Source: JANWHZ01 sp035545555
Lineage (GTDB): Bacteria > Patescibacteriota > Saccharimonadia > Saccharimonadales > UBA4665
Assembly: GCA_035545555.1 (NCBI GenBank)
Contig: DASZYD010000026.1
Coordinates: forward strand, 1-8,868
Direction of reading: 5' to 3'
DNA length: 8,868 bases
Part shown: positions 1 to 5,867 of the stretch, one piece after another
Layout of the letters: each line of letters opens with the position of its first letter
Numbering within the stretch: position 1 is the stretch's first letter
Made by a program: the position numbers and the translations under genes
Notes under the pieces: model-generated
Databases searched by the model: none
Seen by the model: the letters and a program-made list of their open reading frames with translations, nothing else
Told to the model about the DNA's origin: nothing

Positions 1-1019
1 AAGGTACGGGCGGCACGGCGGCTGCGATAGAGCACGGCATAGTCACGCGGCTGGTTCGTGGCATCACCGGTGCCGGCCTTGAGCATATCACTGCCGCCGA
101 TACCTTGTTCGACCTCGCCGATAATGTACGCCGCTTCGCTGTACTCGTTGAGAGTCTGCAGAGCGCGCACGGTGCCGGGGACAGTCGCCTGCGGTATGAG
201 CGGCGCCGTACTGGGAAAGATGGCATTGGCAGCCGCTACAATTTCCGGCGCGGAGCGATAGTTGGCCGCTAACGCTACGGTCCGGGCATTCGGAAAGTCG
301 GCCCGGAAGCGCTCGAACATCGCCATCCCGGCACCGCGGAAAGAGTAAATGGATTGCCTCGGATCGCCGATAGCGACCACATGCCCGGCGCTACTCAGCA
401 GCTTCAGGATTGCATATTGCAGGTCGCTCGTATCCTGAAACTCATCCACCAGTACGTGTGAATACCGCACCTGAGACGTGCTCAACCGCTGCAGCCCGCG
501 CAGCAGCAGGTCGTCAAAATCCTGCACGCCATGCTCGGTCAGGGCCGCCTGATAGGCCGTGAGTAGTTGCTGCAGCGGCTCGTCGGCCGGCGGCGCGAGT
601 GCCGTCTTGGCGGTGGATATGATGAGTTCAAGCTCACGCGGCGTGCGCTTTTTGAAAGCTGCAGGCCGGGACAGTGTTTTGAGGATTTCCGTGCGCTGCT
701 GATTGCTCACCAAGCTACCTGTCTCACCGTGCTCGGTCAGCAACCGTTGGCAGAGAGCGTGGAAGGTAGCGATGATCGGCAGGCCTTTCGTCGTGCCGAT
801 AAGCGCCGCTACCCGTTCGCGCATCTCGCGCGCTGCTTTGTTGGTATACGTCAGCGCCACCAGCTCATCCGCCGGCACGCCACTGTCCAGCAGATAAGCG
901 ATCCGTGCCGCCAGTGTCTTGGTCTTGCCCGTGCCTGGGCCGGCCATGATGAGCAGCGGTCCGGGTGCGGCGGTCACCGCCGCGCGCTGCTGCTCGTTCA
1001 ACTCATCCAGCAGATGCAT
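1..1019 (-). CDS. UvrD/Rep-family superfamily 1A DNA helicase, C-terminus beyond window
   Basis: ATP-driven 3'-5' DNA helicase of the UvrD/PcrA/Rep family, expected to unwind DNA in excision repair and replication-fork maintenance. I translated 339 residues from the ATG at 1019. Visible motifs in order: Q-motif LNEQQRAAV (7-15), Walker A AGPGTGKT (26-33), motif Ia LTYTNKAAREM (56-66), motif Ib ATFHALC (84-90), Walker B/motif II LVDEFQDTS (190-198), motif III IGDPRQSIYSFRGA (217-230) and motif IV NYRSAPEI (253-260). Domain 2A then begins, and motifs V and VI lie off the left edge. The region between motifs Ib and II (domain 1B) is compact. The start lies 18 nt after the stop of the ATL gene with only a weak GAGA-like site, so coupled translation is likely. 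It is the last visible gene of a repair-type operon. The exact subfamily (UvrD, PcrA or a CPR-specific paralogue) cannot be settled without the C-terminus. Confidence 0.95.
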   Translation of the reverse strand, partial: MHLLDELNEQQRAAVTAAPGPLLIMAGPGTGKTKTLAARIAYLLDSGVPADELVALTYTNKAAREMRERVAALIGTTKGLPIIATFHALCQRLLTEHGETGSLVSNQQRTEILKTLSRPAAFKKRTPRELELIISTAKTALAPPADEPLQQLLTAYQAALTEHGVQDFDDLLLRGLQRLSTSQVRYSHVLVDEFQDTSDLQYAILKLLSSAGHVVAIGDPRQSIYSFRGAGMAMFERFRADFPNARTVALAANYRSAPEIVAAANAIFPSTAPLIPQATVPGTVRALQTLNEYSEAAYIIGEVEQGIGGSDMLKAGTGDATNQPRDYAVLYRSRRAART

Positions 1020-1037
1020 ATCTCTAGTATAGAGCGG

Positions 1038-1448
1038 CTAGCATAGGGCCGCTTGGTCGTTGCCAGTCCCTTTTGCTTCGTACTTTTCGATAAGGTGCCC
1101 GACCGCGCCGGCATCAATGCCAAGCGTCTGCAGGGCTGCGGCATCCGGGCGGAAGCGGTATTGTTCGATATCCAGCTGGAAGTCGTGCAGCTCAACGCCC
1201 TCGGCCGCCAGCAGTGCCCGCTGCTGCTGGGCATCACTAAACCGATTGCCGCGAATAGTGATCTTGCCGGCGTTATTGAGCACTCGCCACCACGGAAAGT
1301 CTACGCCGTCCAGGCTGCTCATCGCCCAGCCCACCACCCGGGCACCGCGCGGCATGCCCAGGTACGCCGCCAGCTGGCCGTAGCTCACTACCCGGCCCGG
1401 CGGAATGGTACGCACGATTTGGAGGATGGCGTTTTGCAATTCGGTCAT
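1038..1448 (-). CDS. Alkyltransferase-like protein (MGMT/ATL family, Trp replaces acceptor Cys)
   Basis: A 136-aa protein matching the DNA-binding/catalytic domain of O6-alkylguanine-DNA alkyltransferase. Visible are IPPGRVVSYGQLA (15-27) with the usual Tyr, GARVVGWAMSS (35-45) covering the Arg-finger region, and FPWWRVLNNAGKI (51-63). In true MGMT/Ogt the last motif is PCHRV, where Cys takes the alkyl group. Here Cys is Trp53 and the following His is Trp54. The protein therefore cannot act as a methyl acceptor and belongs with the alkyltransferase-like (ATL) proteins. Characterised ATLs bind O6-alkylguanine, flip it out and hand it to nucleotide excision repair, usually with PWHR at this site. 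Residues after about 105 are a short tail ending in Cys. The start codon overlaps the EndoQ stop (ATGA, 1445-1448), so translation is coupled, and a UvrD-type helicase follows. The family call is strong; the damage-sensor role is inferred from the family and the neighbours. Confidence 0.92.
   Translation of the reverse strand: MTELQNAILQIVRTIPPGRVVSYGQLAAYLGMPRGARVVGWAMSSLDGVDFPWWRVLNNAGKITIRGNRFSDAQQQRALLAAEGVELHDFQLDIEQYRFRPDAAALQTLGIDAGAVGHLIEKYEAKGTGNDQAALC
1445..1448 (-). promoter_or_regulatory. ATGA stop/start overlap coupling EndoQ-like and ATL genes
   Basis: The TGA stop of the EndoQ-like gene and the ATG of the ATL gene share the four bases ATGA on the minus strand. No Shine-Dalgarno sequence precedes the ATL start, so termination-reinitiation is the likely way it is translated. 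The two proteins should be made together. Confidence 0.8.
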
Positions 1449-2737
1449 AGCAATGACAATTGGTTTAGTGTTTCGGCGCGGTGCGCGGCATCCTTAAACA
1501 CCTTGATAGTGCCGTAGATGCCGTCATAGCCCGGATCGCGGTAGACCTGGCCGGTGCGGATGCGCTCCACTGCCAGTGCCACCTGCGGCGAGTAGGCCTG
1601 GATCTGTTCCAAGGGCAGCTTGCGCAAGATGGCAAACTCGTCGCCCAGTTCGCTGATAAGCTGGTTGTACTGGTCGACTACCGCTTTGCCGCCGGTAGAT
1701 TTCGTGCCGTGCAGTTCAGCAACGACCTCGGTGAGCGGCACAATGTATTCCACCGTCTTAGCCGGTTTTTCCTCACCAAGACGGCGATCGGCCAATTCGT
1801 CCACGCGGTAATCGACCCCAACGACCAGGGCTCGGCCGCAGACCGGACAGATGCCATGATGCGCTTTGGTTTCCCCGGGTGAAAACTTCACGCCGCACGT
1901 ACGGTGGCCGTCATAGTGATACTTGCCTTCTTCCGGAAAAAACTCGATGGTGCCCACTAACCGCGTGTCGTTCGTTTTATACGCGCCGACCAGATCGGCG
2001 TAGGTCGGCTCGGCCTGCACGACCGTTGCCTCGCGGCCGAGTTTTGGCGGCGAGTGCGCGTCGGAATTGCTGATGATTGCCAGACCGTCCAACTGCTTGA
2101 GCCGCCAGTTCATGGCTGGGTCGCTGGACAGGCCCGTCTCGATCGCCCGGATCTCCGGGGCCAGTTCCTCGTATGCGTCGGCCAGCGAATCAAAGCCGGA
2201 TTTACTGCCGAACAGGCCAAACCACGGCGTCCAGATATGCGCCGGAATGTATAGGCTGTCCGGGGCGGCCTCCAGGCTCAGCCGCAACAGTTCCTTTGAG
2301 TCCAGCCCCAGGATCGGCCGGCCGTCGGCTTTGAGGTTGCCGATGCGTTCCAGCCGGCTATTCAGCCGTGACACCGCCTCGAACGACGGCATACTGATGA
2401 GCTGGTGCAGCTTGCGCACCCGCTCGCCTTTCTTGTAGATGGTAGCGATTTCGCTGGTCGGCACAAAGCGGATCAAATTGCTGCGGACGCTCGGCGGCAG
2501 GGTTTTATCTATTTCGTCCGCGATGTCCTGCCGAAGCGCAAACAAACCACCGTCAACCTGCGTCAGCTTATCGCGGAACTCGGCAAACCAGGCCGGGTGC
2601 GTAAAATCGCCCGTGCCGATGATGTTGATGCCCTTCTTCTTGCTCCAGTAGTAGAGCCCCTCAATGGTACAATCTTTACTCGTCGCCCGGCTGTAGTGCG
2701 AGTGCACATGCAGGTCGACGATCAGCTCTTTTGCCAT
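1445..2737 (-). CDS. Endonuclease Q-like PHP-domain DNA repair nuclease
   Basis: A 430-aa protein of the PHP-type family that contains archaeal endonuclease Q (EndoQ), whose length is similar. Characterised EndoQ enzymes nick DNA 5' of uracil, hypoxanthine, xanthine or abasic sites. Visible are the N-terminal PHP metal motif DLHVHSHYS (8-16), GTGDFTHPAW (41-50), PTSEIATIY (93-101), PAHIWTPWFGLFG (165-177) and the metal site SNSDAHSP (223-230). A zinc-finger-like segment has Cys281, Cys297 and Cys300 with nearby His residues, including CPVCGR at 297-302. A late PGYDGIYG motif (402-409) is typical of EndoQ proteins. The ATG at 2737 leaves only seven residues before the metal motif, so this start is firm. 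No Shine-Dalgarno site or clear -10 box is seen upstream, so expression may depend on an unrecognised promoter or on read-through from the ABC genes. The stop overlaps the ATL start. Residues look intact, but deaminated-base specificity is inferred from the family. Confidence 0.88.
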   Translation of the reverse strand: MAKELIVDLHVHSHYSRATSKDCTIEGLYYWSKKKGINIIGTGDFTHPAWFAEFRDKLTQVDGGLFALRQDIADEIDKTLPPSVRSNLIRFVPTSEIATIYKKGERVRKLHQLISMPSFEAVSRLNSRLERIGNLKADGRPILGLDSKELLRLSLEAAPDSLYIPAHIWTPWFGLFGSKSGFDSLADAYEELAPEIRAIETGLSSDPAMNWRLKQLDGLAIISNSDAHSPPKLGREATVVQAEPTYADLVGAYKTNDTRLVGTIEFFPEEGKYHYDGHRTCGVKFSPGETKAHHGICPVCGRALVVGVDYRVDELADRRLGEEKPAKTVEYIVPLTEVVAELHGTKSTGGKAVVDQYNQLISELGDEFAILRKLPLEQIQAYSPQVALAVERIRTGQVYRDPGYDGIYGTIKVFKDAAHRAETLNQLSLL

Positions 2738-2818
2738 AGCTTATCGAGAGGTTGCGGTTAGGGGAAAAGAACAGGGGCGGTCGGCCCATAGAGCCGAGGC
2801 GGATCTACCCCGCCAGCT

Positions 2819-2851
2819 CCCATGAGAAAAACCGGCGGTTTTTCTCATGGG
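2819..2851 (-). terminator. Perfect 15-bp hairpin directly after the ABC permease stop
   Basis: Arms 2819-2833 and 2837-2851 are perfectly complementary (CCCATGAGAAAAACC and its reverse complement) around a 3-nt loop. The hairpin begins at the base right after the permease TAA stop. It has an A5/T5 tract inside the arms but no U-run after the stem on either strand, so it is not a textbook intrinsic terminator. It may act as a U-less terminator, an RNA 3'-end stabiliser or an attenuator before the EndoQ operon. Two weaker short stems (2781-2797 and 2798-2814) lie beside it. Confidence 0.6.
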
Positions 2852-3973
2852 TTACTCCCAACGGAAAACGCGGAACGCGATGATGTAAATGATGACTAGC
2901 CATACTGCCATGACACCAAGCTGGGGGCCGATGTCGAGCAGGCTCTTGCCCTCGGTAGCGATGAGGCGCGCGCCGTCGATCACCGGTGTGAGCGGCATGT
3001 AGGTAGTGATATTTTGCAGCCACTCCGGCATGGCATAGCGGGGGAAGAAGGTGCCGCTTAAGAACATCATCGGGAAGACGATGATGTTGGCCAGCGGCCA
3101 AACCTGCCGCTCGTTCTTGGCCCAGCCGCCCAGCGCCAAGCCGATGCCCAGGATCATGACGATACCGAAGATCAGAAACACAGCCAGCTCAATATAGTTA
3201 CCGACGACTTTCAGATGGAACACGGCTATGGCAACAACGAACATCAGCGCGAGCGTCATCAGCCCGACGGTCGCCTGGCCCAACATCGTGGACAGAAAGT
3301 ACTGCCAGACGCGCAGCGGCGTGGTGTGCAGGCGGCGCAGAATACCCATCTTCTTGAGTTCCGGAAACACGTTCATCGGTCCGAAGATGCCCATGCCCAA
3401 AATCGAGAAGCCGAGCAGGCCGGTAAAGGTGTAATCGAACTGCGACAGGCTGCGCGTATTGGTTTGCTTGGACGTGACGGTGAAGGGGGTCTCGGTTTTG
3501 ACCAGCTTGGCGTTCATACCCTGGAACTCGGCCTGCAGCACCGACACCAACGTCTGCGCGGCCTGCTCGTTGTTTTGGGTGTAATGGACGACTGCTTCGC
3601 CAGACGGCACGGTCTGCCCCGGTCGTACGGTGCCGAAGTCTGCCGGCAGCTCGATGGTGGCATCAAGCTCACCACGGGCCATCTTTTCGTCTGCCGCGCT
3701 GAGCGTCGTGATGGCTTTATCTACCTTGAGCGTCTTTTGGCTGGTTGCCTCCGCTGACTTGACGAACTGCACGGCTGCGGGCGCGCTGGAATGGTTGATG
3801 ATCGCCAGTTTGAACGACACGCTCTGGTTTTTACCGAAGATCCCGCCGAAGATAAACAAGAAGATGAGCGGGAACATAAAGGTCCAGAACAGAGCCGTGC
3901 GGTCGCGGAAGACCCGCTTGAGGTTAACGGTAAACATTACCCAAACGGTGAAGAGTTTGCGCTTCAGCTTCAT
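2852..3973 (-). CDS. ABC-2 type transporter permease
   Basis: A 373-aa membrane subunit of an ABC-2 exporter, the class that moves drugs, lipids or polysaccharides outward. Predicted helices lie at about 28-47, 182-204, 229-253, 261-283, 292-311 and 351-370. A large extracytoplasmic domain of about 130 residues lies between the first and second helices, the YhhJ/DrrB-like six-helix plan. The ELKKMGILRRLHTTPLR segment (205-221), with its basic cluster before the third helix, and the MFLSGTFFPR stretch (303-312) are typical of the family. The start overlaps the ATPase stop by ATGA (3970-3973). It also has its own AGGA Shine-Dalgarno site 9 nt upstream, so the two subunits are co-translated. A hairpin follows the stop at once. 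The exported substrate cannot be told from sequence. Confidence 0.93.
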   Translation of the reverse strand: MKLKRKLFTVWVMFTVNLKRVFRDRTALFWTFMFPLIFLFIFGGIFGKNQSVSFKLAIINHSSAPAAVQFVKSAEATSQKTLKVDKAITTLSAADEKMARGELDATIELPADFGTVRPGQTVPSGEAVVHYTQNNEQAAQTLVSVLQAEFQGMNAKLVKTETPFTVTSKQTNTRSLSQFDYTFTGLLGFSILGMGIFGPMNVFPELKKMGILRRLHTTPLRVWQYFLSTMLGQATVGLMTLALMFVVAIAVFHLKVVGNYIELAVFLIFGIVMILGIGLALGGWAKNERQVWPLANIIVFPMMFLSGTFFPRYAMPEWLQNITTYMPLTPVIDGARLIATEGKSLLDIGPQLGVMAVWLVIIYIIAFRVFRWE

Positions 3974-4737
3974 ACCCGCAGTTCCTTTCCGGTCATATCA
4001 ATAAAGACGTCTTCCAGGTTGGCCTGTTCGACATGCTGCTTTTTCTTGAACCCTTTTGCCAACAGCTGCTTGATGAGGTTTTGCGGCGTATCGAGGGCGA
4101 TGATCTTGCCGTTATCCATGATGGCCACCCGGTCGCACAGGATCTCGGCCTCATCCATGTAGTGCGTGGTCAGGATCACGCTGATGCCGCGGCGGCGGAC
4201 TTCTTCGACCAGCTCCCACAAATTGCGCCGGGCCTGCGGGTCGAGGCCGGTGGTCGGCTCGTCCAGGAAGAATACTTTTGGATTATGCACCAGCGCCGCC
4301 ACGATGCTGAAGCGCTGCTTCTGGCCGCCGGACAGGTTCTCGATGTAACTGTCGGCTTTGCCGCCCAGGTTGACCTCTTCGAGGAACTTACGCGGGTTAA
4401 CTTTCTCGCCGTAGGCGGCGGCAAACATCCGGATCAGCTCGCTGAGCTTGGTTTTATCCTGAAAACCGGGCGCCTGCGGCTGCACGCCGATCATGCTACG
4501 AATCTTATAAGGGTGCGCTGCTACGTCCACGCCGTTGATCGTTGCCATACCGCTGTCGATGGTACGCAGCGTCTCGATCATCTCCAGTGTTGTTGTTTTG
4601 CCGGCGCCGTTGGGGCCAAGAATCCCAAAAATCTCGCCTTTTTTAACCTCGAAACTCACACCGTCTACCGCCGGCTTGCCGTCATAGGCCTTACGCAGGT
4701 CTTTGACCACTAAAATAGCATCGTCGTTCTTCGTCAT
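3970..4737 (-). CDS. ABC-2 exporter ATP-binding protein
   Basis: The 255-aa cytoplasmic ATPase that powers the adjacent ABC-2 permease. All nucleotide-binding motifs are intact: Walker A GPNGAGKT (41-48), Q-loop Gln86 in VQPQ, signature LSGGQKQR (135-142), Walker B VFFLDE (155-160), D-loop GLDP (164-167) and switch His192 in LTTHYMDEA (189-197). The C-terminal stretch NLEDVFIDMTGKEL (240-253) is the usual tail of CcmA/DrrA-like drug-exporter ATPases. The ATG at 4737 has no Shine-Dalgarno sequence. A TATAGT box ends 7 nt upstream, so the mRNA may be leaderless. The stop overlaps the permease start (ATGA). Together the two genes make a complete homodimeric-type exporter; its cargo is unknown. 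Confidence 0.96.
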   Translation of the reverse strand: MTKNDDAILVVKDLRKAYDGKPAVDGVSFEVKKGEIFGILGPNGAGKTTTLEMIETLRTIDSGMATINGVDVAAHPYKIRSMIGVQPQAPGFQDKTKLSELIRMFAAAYGEKVNPRKFLEEVNLGGKADSYIENLSGGQKQRFSIVAALVHNPKVFFLDEPTTGLDPQARRNLWELVEEVRRRGISVILTTHYMDEAEILCDRVAIMDNGKIIALDTPQNLIKQLLAKGFKKKQHVEQANLEDVFIDMTGKELRV

Positions 4738-4744
4738 ACAGCTT

Positions 4745-4750
4745 ACTATA
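4745..4750 (-). promoter_or_regulatory. -10 box for the ABC exporter operon, probably leaderless
   Basis: TATAGT on the minus strand ends 7 nt before the ATPase ATG, which places the expected transcription start at or next to the start codon. There is no Shine-Dalgarno site and no convincing -35. The position where a -35 would sit falls on the T-tract of the upstream terminator (4770-4773). Confidence 0.5.
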
Positions 4751-4769
4751 AGCCAACTCGCCAGATTAC

Positions 4770-4796
4770 AAAAGCGCCCCGGCGAACCGGAGCGCT
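4770..4796 (-). terminator. Rho-independent terminator of the 64-aa protein gene
   Basis: Read on the minus strand, AGCGCTCCGG pairs with CCGGGGCGCT over 10 bp with one G-U wobble. A UUCG tetraloop closes the stem and TTTT then G follows it. It lies about 20 nt after the stop of the 64-aa protein gene and just before the ABC operon promoter, so it insulates the two units. Confidence 0.8.
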
Positions 4797-4816
4797 CCGT
4801 AAGTATAGCGGGCAGG

Positions 4817-5011
4817 CTAACCGCGCTTGACGGTCAGGAAGCCATTGCGCGGGTTCTCGTTGACCACGAAACCGGCCGGCAGCTCGGTGCCCTCCGGGCG
4901 CTCATCTTTGCTGAAGTAGTAAATGGTCTGCTCTTTGCCTCCACGAAGCGTAACCTTCTTCGAGTTCAGGTAGTAGGTTACACCCTTTGAGTTCGTGTGC
5001 TTGTATGCCAT
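4817..5011 (-). CDS. Small basic conserved hypothetical protein (64 aa)
   Basis: A 64-residue Lys/Arg-rich soluble protein with no signal peptide, membrane helix or Cys. It opens MAYKHTNSKGVTYYL and continues with a TLRGGKEQTIYYF stretch (21-33) and NPRNGFLTVKRG at the end. The alternation of Gly, aromatic and beta-branched residues suggests short beta strands. I recognise the sequence style as a small family found in Saccharibacteria-type genomes but know of no function. The ATG at 5011 was chosen over an upstream ATG at 5119 because a Shine-Dalgarno site (GAGAGGG, 5021-5027) sits 9 nt upstream and the promoter at 5049-5077 would otherwise lie inside the gene. It is monocistronic, with a near-consensus promoter and its own terminator, so strong expression is likely. 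A nucleic-acid or ribosome partner would fit its charge but is speculation. Confidence 0.85.
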   Translation of the reverse strand: MAYKHTNSKGVTYYLNSKKVTLRGGKEQTIYYFSKDERPEGTELPAGFVVNENPRNGFLTVKRG

Positions 5012-5020
5012 GGACGCATT

Positions 5021-5027
5021 CCCTCTC
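5021..5027 (-). promoter_or_regulatory. Ribosome binding site of the 64-aa protein gene
   Basis: GAGAGGG on the minus strand sits 9 nt before the ATG at 5011. It decides this start over the longer reading that begins at 5119. Confidence 0.7.
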
Positions 5028-5048
5028 TTATGATTAGTTGGTACCCTA

Positions 5049-5077
5049 AAAATACGTCGGCTAAAATTGTTTGTCAA
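5049..5077 (-). promoter_or_regulatory. Strong sigma70-type promoter for the 64-aa protein gene
   Basis: On the minus strand, TTGACA (5077-5072) is a perfect -35. A 17-bp spacer follows, then TATTTT (5054-5049) as the -10. The expected start near 5042 gives a leader of about 30 nt that contains the ribosome binding site. This is the closest match to consensus in the window. Confidence 0.8.
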
Positions 5078-5110
5078 CAGGGATAGCCGCGAAACATGCT
5101 TATGGTATCT

Positions 5111-5127
5111 GTTATCCACCGTTATCC
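5111..5127. repeat. GTTATCC direct repeat, one helical turn apart, between divergent promoters
   Basis: GTTATCC occurs at 5111-5117 and again at 5121-5127, a 10-bp period. It lies between the -35 boxes of the two divergent promoters (5072-5077 minus, 5145-5150 plus). The first copy extends to TTATCCACC (5112-5120), one mismatch from the DnaA box TTATCCACA. It could be an operator or a DnaA-responsive site, or chance. Confidence 0.35.
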
Positions 5128-5144
5128 TACATGACGCTTGTCGC

Positions 5145-5174
5145 TTGAATTGGGCATAAGCGTTGTACTACACT
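5145..5174 (+). promoter_or_regulatory. Candidate promoter for the Ser-rich membrane protein
   Basis: TTGAAT (5145-5150), an 18-bp spacer and TACACT (5169-5174) lie 40 nt before the ATG, leaving room for a leader that carries the ribosome binding site. Each hexamer matches consensus at 4 of 6 positions. Confidence 0.5.
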
Positions 5175-5201
5175 AAAAGGGTATCGATAAACTGTAAGTG
5201 T

Positions 5202-5206
5202 GGGAG
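5202..5206 (+). promoter_or_regulatory. Ribosome binding site of the Ser-rich membrane protein
   Basis: GGGAG lies 7 nt before the ATG at 5214, within the purine-rich stretch GGGAGAGGG. It supports this start over out-of-frame ATGs nearby. Confidence 0.65.
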
Positions 5207-5213
5207 AGGGTAG

Positions 5214-5846
5214 ATGGACTTCGCAACTCGTACGCCAAATCAATCGCCGGTCGGCATGCCGCGACCAGCTTCACCGCCAGAATCGGTCGGTATGCGTCCG
5301 TCCGGCATGCACAACCGCCCGACGGGCAATAAGCGCGACAATATGTTGGGCCTCTGGGGACGGATCGGCACTAATGTGCTGCTGTTCTTGGTGGCGCTGA
5401 TGATCGCGGCGGTCGCCTGGCTGACATACTCGGCCACGCCTGCCTCGCAGAACAAATATGTTGACGGCAGCAAGCTACAGGCGGTGTTCCTCAACACCGG
5501 CCAGGTATACTTCGGCCATGTCACCTCGTTCAATAAAGACTACCTGGTGCTGAACAGCGTCTACTACCTGCAGTCGGACTCCAGCTCGAGCAGCTCTTCC
5601 AGCTCATCGAGTAACCAAAACGTCTCGCTCGTCAAGCTTGGCTGCGAGCTGCACAAGCCGTACGACCAGATGGTCATTAACACCACCGAAGTAACGTTCT
5701 GGGAAAACCTGCAGAGTGACGGCCAGGTAGCGAAGGCGGTGGCGCAGTTCCAAAAGGACAACCCCAACGGTCAAACCTGCTCGAATACCGGTAGCAGTTC
5801 GAACTCATCGAACAATCTGCAGAACCAGTCCAGCAGCAAGCCGTAA
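5214..5846 (+). CDS. Single-pass membrane protein with Ser-rich linker, hypothetical
   Basis: A 210-aa protein of unknown function with a clear layout. A Pro/Met/Gly-rich, probably disordered cytoplasmic N-terminus (1-50) leads to one hydrophobic helix at about 53-71 (NVLLFLVALMIAAVAWL), then an extracytoplasmic domain. That domain starts with a beta-rich segment (KLQAVFLNTGQVYFGHV, 87-103, and LVLNSVYYL, 111-119). A run of 11 serines (123-133) follows, then a second conserved-looking segment (VSLVKLGCELHKPYDQM, 137-153). Residues 168-183 could form a helix, and the Ser/Asn/Gln-rich tail begins at about 190. Cys144 and Cys189 are the only cysteines and could form a disulfide. It resembles a Saccharibacteria membrane protein family; I know of no assigned function. 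It has its own promoter and ribosome binding site and is followed by a strong hairpin, so it is probably monocistronic. An envelope or surface role is inferred from topology. Confidence 0.85.
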   Translation: MDFATRTPNQSPVGMPRPASPPESVGMRPSGMHNRPTGNKRDNMLGLWGRIGTNVLLFLVALMIAAVAWLTYSATPASQNKYVDGSKLQAVFLNTGQVYFGHVTSFNKDYLVLNSVYYLQSDSSSSSSSSSSSNQNVSLVKLGCELHKPYDQMVINTTEVTFWENLQSDGQVAKAVAQFQKDNPNGQTCSNTGSSSNSSNNLQNQSSSKP

Positions 5847-5867
5847 GCCGGCGACTCCCACACCCCT

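Noticed and set aside
1019..1040. The ATL stop (TAG) is in the same frame as the helicase start, with six sense codons between them, suggesting a read-through fusion.
   Set aside because: The chance of sharing a frame is one in three, and the helicase has its own ATG directly before its Q-motif. Nothing shows stop-codon read-through.
567..1046. A 159-codon plus-strand open frame opposite the helicase.
   Set aside because: It is antisense to clearly conserved helicase motifs and has the Arg/Gln/Cys-rich composition of a shadow frame in GC-rich DNA. The same applies to long plus-strand frames at 1053-1517, 3215-3757 and 4033-4713.
2741..2848. A 35-codon open frame on the minus strand between the permease and EndoQ genes, starting ATG AGA AAA ACC inside the hairpin and ending just before the EndoQ start.
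   Set aside because: Its start codon is buried in the perfect stem, it has no ribosome binding site, and its product (Arg/Ser/Trp/Pro-rich) looks like translated non-coding DNA. A leader-peptide role cannot be excluded but nothing supports it.
5012..5119. A longer version of the 64-aa protein starting at 5119 (100 aa).
   Set aside because: It would contain the near-consensus promoter and the ribosome binding site, and the added residues do not resemble the rest of the protein.
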